A stretch of DNA of 41,080 nt, from assembly GCA_937872535.1 (NCBI GenBank), contig CALMTC010000016.1, positions 1-41,080 on the forward strand, written 5' to 3'. Both the position numbers and the translations under genes were made by a program. Positions 28,709 to 38,606 of this stretch are shown one piece after another (the first letter of the stretch is position 1; every line of letters starts with the position of its first letter). This DNA is from an uncultured bacterium. Its GTDB lineage: Bacteria; Patescibacteriota; Gracilibacteria; Absconditabacterales; Absconditicoccaceae. Under the pieces are notes generated by a model. The model saw only the letters and a list, made by a program, of their open reading frames with translations. It made no database searches and was not told where the DNA came from.

Positions 28709-28828
28709 ATTTTGCTTTTGCGAACTTGTACCGATAGTCTTAGAAATACTTTATACTAGAACTTTTTTATCTTTACCTTCTTCGTTTTACTTGAAGCTAA
28801 AGTGTCCAAAATCACCGGTATGACTAAA

Positions 28829-29650
28829 TTATAAATTTTCATGGTGATTGAATTTATATAGTCCAATGAAAGCTCCGAACCAAATGGCTGGATAGAGTGG
28901 ATTAAACTCCCACCATTTTTTTGCTAGATTTGGTGAATCTTTGTCTTGATGGTGGTTGTTTTGAAACCATTCACCTAGAAGCATAATATCAAGTGGGAGA
29001 CAATTTACAGACTTGTCATTTGTGTCTTCGTAATTTCTGTAGCCATATTTATGACCGCACCAATTAACTAATGCTCCATGAAAAGGATTCATGAGCCAGT
29101 GAATTGGTAAGAGGAGATAAAGATACTCGTGTCCAGAGGGGAGGAATATAAGATAGAATACGGAATAACTTATGCCCCAAGACAATCTAGAAATCAAGCT
29201 TTCCCCCATTTTTTCAAACCAAGACCAAATAGGTCTCTTTGTATCCCATTTTTCGTATTTATCAGGATGATCAGATATTTCGATATAAATTTTTTTTGTA
29301 TGCCACATCATCCCGAATATATCTTTGAAAAAATGAGGAGAGTGAGGATCAGATTTTGTATCGCTAAAATCGTGATGCATGCGATGCATGATACCATAAG
29401 CGCGGGGATTGAGAAAACTAGAACCTTGGAGAATCCAAGAAATTATGAAAAACAGTTTTTCAGTTCGTTTTGACATCACAACAGTGCCGTGAGCACTATA
29501 TCTATGATGAAAAAAACTTTGCATTGCTAAAGCTCCATACCAATGAATAGTAAAAAACAAGCCAATCGGAACTGATATCCAATAGATAGCAATCAATGTG
29601 GGAATAAATAATGCCACTAAAATGTACGGGATTGTAGGTTTTATCTTCAT
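28829..29650 (-). CDS. Membrane fatty acid desaturase (acyl-CoA delta-9 type)
   Basis: This integral membrane di-iron desaturase introduces a double bond into fatty acyl chains. The 273-aa product has the three histidine boxes of the family: HHRYSAHG (about residue 48), HRMHHDFSDTKSDPHSP (about residue 89) and NNHHQD (about residue 236), plus four hydrophobic stretches. No glycine of the roughly fifteen is encoded by TGA, in contrast to neighbours such as typA or comM. This is compatible with recent acquisition from a standard-code donor. It diverges from the gene at 29743. A role in adjusting membrane fluidity is family knowledge; the electron donor is not seen here. Confidence 0.9.
   Translation of the reverse strand: MKIKPTIPYILVALFIPTLIAIYWISVPIGLFFTIHWYGALAMQSFFHHRYSAHGTVVMSKRTEKLFFIISWILQGSSFLNPRAYGIMHRMHHDFSDTKSDPHSPHFFKDIFGMMWHTKKIYIEISDHPDKYEKWDTKRPIWSWFEKMGESLISRLSWGISYSVFYLIFLPSGHEYLYLLLPIHWLMNPFHGALVNWCGHKYGYRNYEDTNDKSVNCLPLDIMLLGEWFQNNHHQDKDSPNLAKKWWEFNPLYPAIWFGAFIGLYKFNHHENL
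28838..28858. repeat. TTTCATGGTGATTGAATTT element, copy 2
   Basis: This copy overlaps the last codons (KFNHHEN) of the desaturase. Related copies lie at 4648 and 38514. Confidence 0.5.
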
Positions 29651-29689
29651 TTTTTTATTTCCTCTTGTTTTTTAGAAGAGGCTTTGCTA

Positions 29690-29695
29690 GTATAC
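29690..29695 (-). promoter_or_regulatory. Possible -10 box of the desaturase gene
   Basis: On the minus strand TATACT lies about 40 nt upstream of the desaturase ATG. A short hairpin (CCTCTT with AAGAGG, 29661-29681) would lie in the leader. Confidence 0.35.
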
Positions 29696-29716
29696 TAAAA
29701 ATTTTTCTATTTCAAA

Positions 29717-29734
29717 TATAATTTATTTTTCTGG
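29717..29734 (+). promoter_or_regulatory. -10 box plus TTCTGG element
   Basis: TATAAT (29717-29722) is followed by TTATTTTTCTGG (29723-29734), 8 nt before ATG 29743. The predicted transcription start falls in the TTCTGG box. Confidence 0.5.
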
Positions 29735-29742
29735 TTTTTACT

Positions 29743-30420
29743 ATGAAAAAAATTCAAATTTCTGATGCACTTTTCCCTTTTTTGAGAGCTGTGAAGGAAA
29801 ATAATAATACTAAATGGCTTCATCTTCATGACGATCTGTATCGTGAGGAACGCAAACTTTTTACTGACTTTGTCGATGCTATATTGGATGAGCTGAAAAA
29901 GCTTAATCCTGAGTTGTTTGGTGAACTAGAGGCTAAAAAGTGTCTGTTTCGTTTCAATAGAGATGTTCGTTTTTGACATGATAAATCTCCTTATAAAACT
30001 AATTTTTCTGCTGTTTTTGCTCTTGAGGGAAAAAAATCTCCGTATGCTAAATTTTATGTGAGTCTTGAGCCAGATGGGAAATCTTTTATAGGTGGTTGAC
30101 TTTATTATCCTGATGCTTCGGTCCTAAAAAAGATTAGGAACTTTATGCTTTCACATCGAAAGACTTATCAAAATATAATTTCTCAGCCAGATTTTTTGAA
30201 AATTTTCTGATCTGTTCAAGGTGAATCTACTAAAACTATGCCTCGTGGTTTTGATAAATCTCATCCTGCTGAAAAAATTATTCGTATGAAAGCTTGGTAT
30301 GTTGGTGTTAATCTTTCTGATAAGGAAGTGATGAACTGAGATATGGTAAAAAAAACTATTGAGTTTTATAAAAAAATACAGACTTTTCTTGAACTTTTGA
30401 ACAAGGCTGTGGAATCTTAA
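29743..30420 (+). CDS. DUF2461 family protein
   Basis: The 225-aa product matches the DUF2461 (TIGR02453) family of uncharacterised cytoplasmic proteins. It has a start with FLRAVKENNNTKWLHLH, the core LFRFNRDVRFGHDKSPYKTN with FYVSLEPDGKSFIGGGLYYP, and a helical C-terminus. The Gly of RFGHDKSP and one of the GGG run are TGA. It is convergent with the zinc-ribbon gene, whose stop lies 5 nt away. No biochemical function is established for the family, and the neighbours do not help. Confidence 0.85.
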
Positions 30421-30424
30421 AAAA

Positions 30425-30880
30425 TTATTCTAGGTTTGGAGAACCACATTGAAAGCAGTATTCAAAATTATATGGATATTGGTTTCAGCAGTTTTTGCAC
30501 ATTGTTTTTAAATTATTTCAACAAAAAACGCAGTAAGTATAATTTTTTCAGTTTTGTTTTTTACAATGATGGCATGTAATAACTGGTTTTGTTGATGTTG
30601 ATTTTGATTTTGATTCTTTTTTCTTGATGGTGACTGGTCTGATTGCTCGATAGAGTGGTAATCAAAGCAGAGGGGTACCGATTGTTATAAATATTATACT
30701 GAGAAGTCGTAAAAAAATATTATTTGTTCTGGATGTTATGTCTTTGATCGTGTAAATAATTGCCATAATCCAGACGAAGCAGAAAAAAATCACTCCAGAG
30801 GTAATCAGGGCATTTGGATTTTGTGTATTTCACACTGTGCTGCTTATTGAATTTATGAAATGAGTGATTCAACCAGTCAT
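30425..30880 (-). CDS. Two-TM protein with C-terminal zinc ribbons, 151 aa
   Basis: This gene is invisible in the standard code because TGA codons split it. It starts MTGGITHFINSIS. Two membrane segments follow (ITSGVIFFCFVWIMAIIYTI and FLRLLSIIFITIGTPLLGLP, about residues 28-85). After a Lys/Ser/Thr linker come four Cys pairs: CHHC (about residue 104), CVFC, CKNC and CFQC, spaced about ten residues apart, which looks like a double zinc ribbon facing the cytoplasm. It starts 30 nt after rel on the same strand and has an ATTTTTATTCTG box just upstream. I do not know its function. Confidence 0.7.
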
Positions 30881-30910
30881 TGGTTTTTGTCTTTGCAGAA
30901 TAAAAATTTT

Positions 30911-33118
30911 TTATGAAGTGGTTTTTTTATGAATTTTGATATTGTTATCTAGTTTTTTAATTTCTTTGAGAAGATGACCTATTTTATTAGGATTTTTGAA
31001 GTAAGACTGGATGTGAAGAGTCACTAGATTGTTGTTATTTTTGATGTTGAGGGCATTGATTGTGATATGAAGATCACTGTAAAGTCATAAAATTTTGAAT
31101 GTTTCTGGGTAATCTGCTTCGATTTCTAGTCGGAGTTCAAATTCATATGAGTTTGATTCTTCTCATTTTCGGTGAGCTTCATAGACTTTTTCATAAGAAA
31201 GTGTGTTCATTGCTTTACAAGAAACTGTGTGAATTTTCATTCATTCTTTATCTGATTTAGCGATAATTTTATTGCTGATTGTCGGTTTACATTCTTGACA
31301 AAGATGATATGTCATCAATTTCTCGTCGATGATTACTACTGATTTTATTTCAGATGGAGTGTTTGTTTTATTCGTCTTACTTAGTTTTGGAGCAGTAGCC
31401 AGAGAAATATTTTTATAATATTTTTGGATAAGTTTGATGTATTTTTCTTCTGGAGAGTCAAATAGTCTCAATAGCATAAGATTGAGTTTTTCTCCTCAGA
31501 GATCAGCTCAAATAAGATCGTCTTTTGCAAAAATCTTTGGAAGATTGTTTTCTATGAGTTTTTTATTGAGGAGGTCGAGAGATTTTCTGAGTTCATTCTC
31601 TTTATCTTTTTGATTGAGATATTTCGTTAGTTTTGCTTTTGCGGTCGGTGTGTGAAGAAAATCTATCCAGTGTTTGGAAGCAGTGTATTTATTTTTTGAA
31701 GTGACAATACTTATCATGTCTCCTGTCTGAAGTCTGTGTCAAATTGGCTTAATGACTCAATTTACTATTCCGTGTTTGAATTTGAGACCGACATCGCTGT
31801 GAATTCTAAATGCAAAATCTAGTAGAGTACTATGGTTTGGAAGCTCAACGATATCTCATTTTGGAGTGTAGATGAATATGTTTTTTTCAAGGAGTTCTAT
31901 ATTGAGTTCATTTTTGAATTCTTCTTTGGTATCAGCAGATTTGTAAGTTTTTACAATTTCTTGGAGTTTTTTGATCCAATTTGTCTGTTTTTCAGACATG
32001 GTGGTAGAGCCTTTATTTTCTGAATATCCAATATGTGCAGCTACTCAAAATTCTGAAATTTCGTCCATTTCTTTTGTCCTTATTTGGATTTCTACTGGAA
32101 AGTTGAACATTCCAAAAATAGTAGTGTGAAGACTTCTATAACCGTTGAATTTTGGAATGGCTATATAATCTTTAATTTTTTTGATAAGAGGAGTAAATTC
32201 TCCGTGAATAATTCACAAAATATTGTAACAGTCAATGACTGAATCTGTTACTATTCTAAATGCCAGAATATCCATTATTTTTCCAAAATCTTCTGTGTGA
32301 TATTTGTTGTCTAGTTTTTCAAAAATTCTGTAAGGGCTTTTTAATCTTCAGCTTACTTCGCTATTTTTTACTCAATTTTTGTGGAGGAGATGTTTGATAA
32401 TCTCTATTCAGTCATGGGCATAATCGATGCTTCCTCCAAATTGATGTTGCATAAAAGATATTACTTTCTCAAAACTTTTTGGTTCTAGATTTCTAAATGA
32501 TCCATTTTCTAGATAAAGTTGATAACGATATAGTCCTAGTCTTTTGGCAATTGGAACAAAAATTTTCATGGTTTCTTGTGCAATTCTATGTCTTTTTTCT
32601 TCTTTTGGATGATAATGTAAGGTTTGAATATTATGAATACGATCTGCTATTTTTACGAAAATTACTCTCAAATCTTTTCCCATTGCTAGAAAAGTTTTTT
32701 TTAAGGTTTCGAGTTGTCTATCTTCTCAAGCATATCTTACTTTTGAAACTTTTACTAATCATTCACAGAGATCGGCTACTTCTTTTCCGAATTTCTTTTT
32801 GATGTCGTCGTAAGAAACTGGTGTATCTTCGATTACATCGTGTAAAATACAAGTTTGAATCGTTTCAATGTCTGGTTTGATGTCCATCAAGAAGAGAGTG
32901 GCTTTGAGTGGATGAACGATGTATGGTTCACCAGAAAGTCTTTCTCCTTCTCCGTGAGATATATGAGCGAATTCATAAGCTTCTTGAATTTTTTCTCCAG
33001 TTGCTGGGTCTTTGCTATATTGAGATGCTAAAAATTTTATTTGATCTACTAAAAACTGAGGATTTTTATCAAAAATTGGCTTATAATCAAAAAAATCTTT
33101 TATTTCTGATAAATTCAT
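30911..33118 (-). CDS. rel: Bifunctional (p)ppGpp synthetase/hydrolase Rel
   Basis: Long RelA/SpoT homologues make and degrade the alarmone (p)ppGpp. The 735-aa product has the HD hydrolase domain with SGEPYIVHPLKAT, ILHDVIEDTPVS and FVKIADRIHNIQTL intact. The synthetase domain (DILAFRIVTDSVIDCYNILG, IAIPKFNGYRSLHTTI) also looks intact. A TGS domain (IFIYTPKGDIVELPNHSTLL), a zinc-finger-like region (CQECKPTISN..VSCKAMN) and a C-terminal ACT domain follow. Both catalytic halves look active, so the protein is probably a lone bifunctional Rel. Many TGA codons are read as Gly. Confidence 0.93.
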
Positions 33119-33267
33119 GCATGAGAATGAAGTGATAAATATGTGAAACTTCTCTCTATTTTTTTTTAATGATTTTTCAACTCTAATCTTTAAGTAAGTC
33201 GTGAAAAAAGTGCTACTGTGATAATTTGTTTATAAAACCATAGAAATGAGTATCTTTGAATCGATAA

Positions 33268-33293
33268 AAAAAGATGCTTTTTCTGCATCTTTT
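33268..33293 (-). terminator. Intrinsic terminator of the 33301 gene
   Basis: AAAAGATGC and GCATCTTTT form a stem with a 7-8-nt loop; T-rich on the minus strand and A-rich on the other side, so possibly bidirectional. The rest of 33119-33267 shows nothing clear beyond rel upstream sequence. Confidence 0.75.
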
Positions 33294-33300
33294 GATTTAA

Positions 33301-35508
33301 TTATACTACTGTTTTGAGTGCTAAATCAAGTTCAGCATCTGTTTTTTCATGAGCTTCAGTGATTGCTTGATTTGTTTTTTTCTCTTTTTCTAGCTTTGTT
33401 TCTTCTAGTAAAGTTTTTAATCATACTGTCGTATTGTTTTCCTTTAGTGGTTCATTTTTTTCCACAGATGTAACAAACTTATCTAATTTTTCTACTTCAA
33501 TTACTTGAGTTTTTTCATCTTTTCCCTCTACAAATGCTTCTATAAATTTTAAGAATTTTTCTTCGTTTGGTTGTTCGTTTTCTTTACCATTGAAAAACTC
33601 CAACATTTCTTTGTATCTATGGGGCAAACCACCTTGATAGGAGTTAATACGTTTTTTGTTTGTTTCTCGAAAATTTTGAAGTCTTTCAAATGAATTCAGA
33701 AGAGAGTAGTTGAGATTTCACTTTTCATTTATATTGTTTTTCTCGATTGTATTTTTTAAGATCGTGAGATAACGATATGATCATGGATTTTTTTCTTCAT
33801 CTATGGTTTCACCCAGATTACAATATTTTTTCATTTTTTCAGTTGGTTTGAAAAAAGTTAATAATCTGCTTCAAGTACTGAATTTATTGAGATGCCTTTC
33901 CAGTTCTTCTTGTGTTTGTTTTTCACTCAGTTTTTTAGGATCGGTCATATCATTTATTTTTTCTGTGATAGCTGTTTCTAGTTTTTCTTGAAATTTAGTT
34001 TGGAAAAATTTTTGGAATTCTTCTCATGCTTCTACATTTTTACCTTCTTCGAGAGTCTTTTCTGCTAATTGGAGGAGAAAATTTTCATCAATGAGTTCTT
34101 CAAATTCAGAGAGAGCATGCATTTTGACTGTAGATGTTTCTGAAAATGAAAAATTTTTACTATCTCGGCTGAATGGATTGGTCATTTTGAGGAGCCCATT
34201 TTTGTCAATATTGATGTTTCAGCTGATGTTGTTAATTTTATCTATTTTGATTCTTTGATTGAATGAACCATCTCATTCTATGTTTCTTTTTTCTACATTA
34301 AGATTTAAAATATCTTTATATGGTCAGGTTTTTTGCTCAATATTTTTTATAAAACCATTTACTGTCATTGGCAATCCTATTGTTTCATAGATATTTTCTA
34401 GGATTTCTTGACCTTCAAATGTTGTATTGTTTGATTCATTGCTTTCTACTCAAGAACTGTAAAAAGTATCTGAATTTTCTTCTTTTTTTTCTGAAGATCA
34501 GACTTTTTTTCTTTTAACTTCTATTCAATTTCAGATTTTTTTTCAGACAAATTTGTTATTTAATTCTATTCAAGTCCTTCCTGATTTTTTCATGAATTGG
34601 CCTACTTCATTTGTTTTTTGTTTAGCATGATTTTCGTCTATTTTTATTGGTTTTGATGTTATCTCCTCTTCATAAACTTCTAAATTTTTTCAGTTATCAT
34701 CTTCTTTTTTATGAGAGTTCTTTTCTTTTTCATTTTCATTAGCTTCTTTTTTAAGATTTTTTTCGATTTCTTTTTGTTTTTTTGCAAGTAGTTTTTCTGT
34801 ATCTTCAATTTTATTATATCCTGCTAGACCTTTTGCAATATCTTTGAAGATTGGATAAATTGTTTTTAATGAATCTATAGTTTCTGTTGGTAATTTTAGT
34901 CTATTTGGTCAGCCATCTATTGCTTGAGCGAAGTCTGCTCTTGAAAAAAAAGCTTGTAGATAACTGAAATCTACTAATGTTACATCTGTTTTGTTTTCTT
35001 TATTGAATTTCTCAAGCTTTTTTTCAATTTCTTTTATCTGTGCTAAGTCAAGATCTGACCTTCGTAGTGTTGCACCTCAGCTGAGCTCGATTGATTCAGA
35101 AAGTTTTTTTGTCGTTACTGATATCAATAGAGCTTTTTTTTCTTTTTCTTTTGAAAAAAGCTCTTTCTCTAGCTGTTCATAGATCGTTTTTTTGCTTTTT
35201 AGGTTATCTTCTACAGCTTTATTGTTTGGATCGATTCATGTTGATACTTTATTTCAAAAAAGTGTTTTGAGATGAGCTATCATAGAGATATCGAAGCTTG
35301 TATGATAATTTTTATTAAATCTTTCTAAATTTGCTCAAAAAACTTTGTCTTTTTTTAATTCTAGACTGTTCATGTTTGTTACTTGTTTGAATTCTTCAGA
35401 TTCAACTTCAACTTTGAAATTTCTGGTAGCTCAATCCAAGTTATTGTAGTTTGAGATTTTTTCTTGGTCGATTGATTCTGGGGTCTCTTTTCAGTTTAAA
35501 TATCACAT
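33301..35508 (-). CDS. Large charged coiled-coil protein, 735 aa
   Basis: I do not recognise this protein, and it is among the longest genes here. With TGA = Gly it runs uninterrupted from ATG 35508 to TAA 33301. It is hydrophilic with no membrane segment or signal, rich in Lys, Glu and Asn. Helical, coiled-coil-like segments lie at about residues 110-200 (DLAQIKEIEKKLEKF) and 240-300 (EKLLAKKQKEIEKNLKKEAN). A Gly/Ser/Asn-rich middle follows, with strand-like stretches (FVGKKIGNGIEVKRK, INNISGNINIDKNG), then an acidic, helical C-terminal third. It has its own terminator. A structural, surface-independent or effector role is open. Confidence 0.65.
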
Positions 35509-35648
35509 TTTTGCATTACTAGGTAGTAAATTTTTATTATTCTAATTGAAAAAATAAAAAAAGTCAAATTTCTGGTTTTTTTCGTGCTTGCAATGTTTTC
35601 TTCAATCATTACTTTTATCTGTGAGATTTATTTTTTACTGTCGTCAGT

Positions 35649-35963
35649 ATGGCAATTTTTTTTGAAATACTTAAGGGATTGTTTTTTCTTAGTAGTGTCG
35701 TGATAGCTGTTTTTTACCTTAATGGAGGGCAAATTTTGACAGTTTTTGGTGTGCAATCAGAGGTTTACGAGATGCTGAAAGTACTTATGATGCCTTGATA
35801 TCTCATTCTATGTGGCTTGATGCTGTGATATATTATTGCTCATTTACGAATAGTCCAGCAAGATGATGATGAGCAACCTCGTCAGGGTATTTATGTGAAA
35901 TCTTTTATTATTGGTATTTTTCTTGGTATTGTTCTTGCTTTGATCTCACTTTTTGTTTCATAA
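35649..35963 (+). CDS. Small membrane protein, 104 aa
   Basis: I do not recognise this protein. Three hydrophobic segments (LKGLFFLSSVVIAVFYL; LKVLMMPGYLILCGLMLGYI; FIIGIFLGIVLALISLFV) flank a short acidic loop (QQDDDEQPRQ). Two TGA codons are Gly. It lies 17 nt before the lipoprotein gene, so the two may be co-transcribed. Confidence 0.6.
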
Positions 35964-35980
35964 TTATCCCATATTATTTC

Positions 35981-36616
35981 ATGAAGTTACAAAAAATTTC
36001 CATCCAATTTTTGTTTAAAAAAATAAACCTGTCTGCGGCAAGAAAGTGCTCATCTTTTATTTTGCTTTTTTTCTTTTTAGTGGCTGGTTGTTCTTCTACT
36101 GAAACGACTCCTACTGAAAGAGTGGTCTCTTTTGATAAGTTTTTTGTTACTGTGCCGGCTCAATTTGTTCCTATGAATCCATCAAGTGTTGATCATATTA
36201 GTTTGAAGGGTAAAATAGCCGCAGTTTTGAAGGTTCGCGGTGATCTTTATGATACTAATTTTATTGTGTCGATTTCTTCACTTGCTCAGCCTATGAATTC
36301 TCGTGAATTTGCTCAGATTTTAGCTATGAAGCTCAAAGATAATCTTTTTGGCTATCGTTATCTTGCTAATGATTCATTGAGTTTTTCTTGTGGTGAAAAA
36401 GATTATCAGTGATATTTCCATACTTTTACAGTAAATGAGAGCTTATTGTCACAGAAAAAACCGACTTATTATTTTGGGCAGTATTATTTTGTAGATAATA
36501 AAAAAGGCTATATTTTATCGTTTAGTAGTAATGTTGATACTGACTTATCTCTTTTTGAGGGTTATGTTTCTGAAATAGGCTGTTTGTCGTGATCTACGAT
36601 AGCTTTTAGAAAATAA
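35981..36616 (+). CDS. Putative lipoprotein, 211 aa
   Basis: A long basic N-region is followed by a hydrophobic signal and lipobox LVAGC (Cys at about residue 37), then a Ser/Thr linker and a globular part with no family I recognise (FDKFFVTVPAQFVPM, KIAAVLKVRGDLYDTNFIVS). It is probably anchored on the outer face of the cytoplasmic membrane. A start at a later Met is possible because the N-region is unusually long. TGA at 36410 and near 36590 are Gly. Confidence 0.7.
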
Positions 36617-36685
36617 CCTTTAAAAAATTGTGCTTTTAGCGAAAATCAGTATAAATACTTTAAGATCTTTATTTTTTGAGAATTT

Positions 36686-37456
36686 ATGATGAATCAATCT
36701 TTTAATCTTATCAATATAGAACCTTCTTCTACGAGTGGTCGACAGATCGTTTCAAAAACTGGAATTGGTTTGCTTATTGGTGTGATGATTTCAGCTTTGA
36801 TTTTTATTATTGTTGGATTTCTTGGTAGTATTTTTCAGATTGTAGATGGACAGACCAATCCACTTCTTCCTTTTATTATGCTTTTGATTGCTTTTGTGAC
36901 GACTTTTATTGGAACTGTGATTGTCGCTTGATTTTATAGTTTGTTTTACGGTAAAAAATATTACGATTCTTCCAAAATGTTTGCACTTTGATTGCTTGCT
37001 GATGTATTTGTTTTTCTTATTTTTTTCCCGGTTTATCTTGTTTACTATAGCGATTTATCAAGCTTGTACTATGTCTTGGCTTTCCATATTTTGTTCTCTG
37101 TTTTTGTGATTCACTCAATGATAGAATTTACTTCAAATCCAAATTATAGTGCTTCTCATCTTATTGGAACGATGATCTGATTTATTTCTGCTGTGACGCT
37201 TTATGCTTTTGTCGATAAATTGGTTCAAGACATGGCTCCAGAAAATAAAAATTATTTTTTAATGCTTATGCCTTCAATATTGGCTTATACTTTGATTCCT
37301 CTTTGGCATGGAATCTGGGAAGTAATTTACTATAAATTTTATGAATCTGGTTCTAACTTTTTTTATTTGCCGTCGCTGAGTGAAGTCACAATGGATGCGA
37401 GTGAACTTGAAACGACTGAGGTTGATGACTCTGAAACTAATGTAAATATTGGATAG
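36686..37456 (+). CDS. Polytopic membrane protein, 256 aa
   Basis: About six hydrophobic segments are visible (TGIGLLIGVMISALIFIIVG; LLPFIMLLIAFVTTFIGTV; LLADVFVFLIFFPVYLVYY; YYVLAFHILFSVFVIHS; ASHLIGTMIGFISAVTLYAF; PSILAYTLIPLWHGIWEV). The C-terminus is acidic. No family is recognised. Three TGA codons are Gly. The gene follows the lipoprotein by 69 nt and precedes another membrane protein by 41 nt. Confidence 0.65.
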
Positions 37457-37497
37457 GCTCTGTTTGTACAAAATATTTATCTTTTTGGTCAGTTAGT

Positions 37498-37872
37498 ATG
37501 CTTTTTTATCATATTGGAGCAGGATTAAAAATTTTTATAGGTGTTTTAATTTTATGGGTTTTGTATGTTTTTGTTAATGTCTATCAGGATTATTTGCCTG
37601 CTTTAGCTTTTGGGTTTTTGGGAATTTTTTTGGCGAGTTGGGGATTGAGCTTTTATTTTTTTCTTTTTTTTCAGAGTTTTTTTGCTAAGAAAACTCTATG
37701 AAGTGTCATGGCTTTGAGTTATAAACTTTCTCTTTTGTTTGGGATTTTTGTACTTATTAATGCTGTTTTGTTCGTTTCTGAAATGTGGACTAAATTTTTG
37801 TGACTTGTATTGTTTGTGATTTTTGTTTTAATTGATGTTTTTGTAAGTAGTGATGAATCTAGAAAATGATAA
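37498..37872 (+). CDS. Small membrane protein, 124 aa
   Basis: Four hydrophobic segments are visible (IFIGVLILWVLYVFVNVY, LAFGFLGIFLASWGLSFYFF, LSLLFGIFVLINAVLFV, LGLVLFVIFVLIDVFV), with no recognised family. TGA is Gly at 37699, 37801 and 37867, the last giving the C-terminus RKG. It overlaps the next gene by 20 nt, which points to translational coupling. Confidence 0.65.
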
Positions 37873-38173
37873 AGCTCTTTTGCTTATAGAATCAAGGCTT
37901 CAAAATGTTTTTGATCCAGAATTTCCTATCGTTGATATCTGGACTATGGGACTGATTTATGCTGTGGATTATCAGCTCGATCAGAAAAAAATTATCATTA
38001 CTATGACTTTGACTTCTCCGGCTTGTCCAGCTGGGGATCAGATTGTTGGTGATATTAAAAATGCTTTGCTCGAAGATTTTCCTGATTTTTATGTCCAAGT
38101 TGATATAACTTTTGAGCCGAATCGAACTTTTGATATGATCAAGGATGACGATCTGAAGAGAATGTTTGAGTAA
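37853..38173 (+). CDS. MIP18/DUF59 family protein (SufT/PaaD-like)
   Basis: The 106-aa product belongs to the MIP18 (DUF59) family that helps deliver or mature iron-sulfur clusters. Motifs are VFDPEFPIVDIWTMGLIYAV and MTLTSPACPAGDQI, with the conserved Cys at about residue 57. It overlaps the preceding membrane gene. A GTG at 37850 directly before the ATG is an alternative start. There are no other suf genes in the window. Confidence 0.87.
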   Translation: MNLENDKALLLIESRLQNVFDPEFPIVDIWTMGLIYAVDYQLDQKKIIITMTLTSPACPAGDQIVGDIKNALLEDFPDFYVQVDITFEPNRTFDMIKDDDLKRMFE

Positions 38174-38175
38174 AA

Positions 38176-38478
38176 TTATTTTTCATTTATTTTAGTCCAG
38201 ACTGAATTTATTTTTTCTAGTACGATTTCTTTCGATTCTTTACCACATACAATGATGAGTTTTTGAGCTGTAGATCATTTTATCATGTTCATTTGGAGAC
38301 CTGTTTCGATGAAATAGGAAAAGTGGAGACGAAAATCTGATGTACCTTTCTGTTGTCTTTGGATAGGTCATGGTATGATTCTCTGAATCTCTGGAATTTT
38401 TTCTATTTCTAAAAGAAATTTTTCAAATTCTTTTAAACAGTGGTGAGGGGTACGAATTTTTTTGAGTGGTGATATCAT
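38176..38478 (-). CDS. Small hypothetical protein, possibly DUF2103-like
   Basis: The 100-aa product needs TGA = Gly in RIIPGPIQR and IKGSTAQKLIIV. The pattern of a helical start, then IIPGPI, FRLHFSYFIETG and KLIIVCGKESKEIV resembles DUF2103, annotated as predicted metal-binding, but I am unsure. It is convergent with the MIP18-like gene (2 nt apart) and divergent from folD. Confidence 0.6.
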
Positions 38479-38509
38479 TTTATTTTTTATACCGATCAAA
38501 TTTTTTCTC

Positions 38510-38533
38510 AATTTTCATGGTGATTGAGTTTAC
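38510..38533. repeat. TTTCATGGTGATTGAGTTT element, copy 3
   Basis: CTCAAT..ATTGAG flank the core, giving a small hairpin followed by a T-rich run. It lies in the gap between the minus-strand gene at 38176 and folD. Confidence 0.55.
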
Positions 38534-38606
38534 TTTTTTGTTGAAAAAAAACTAGGTAATCGTAAGATCTCAACTAATTTTGTGTTTATTTTTTGAGAAC
38601 CAGAAA

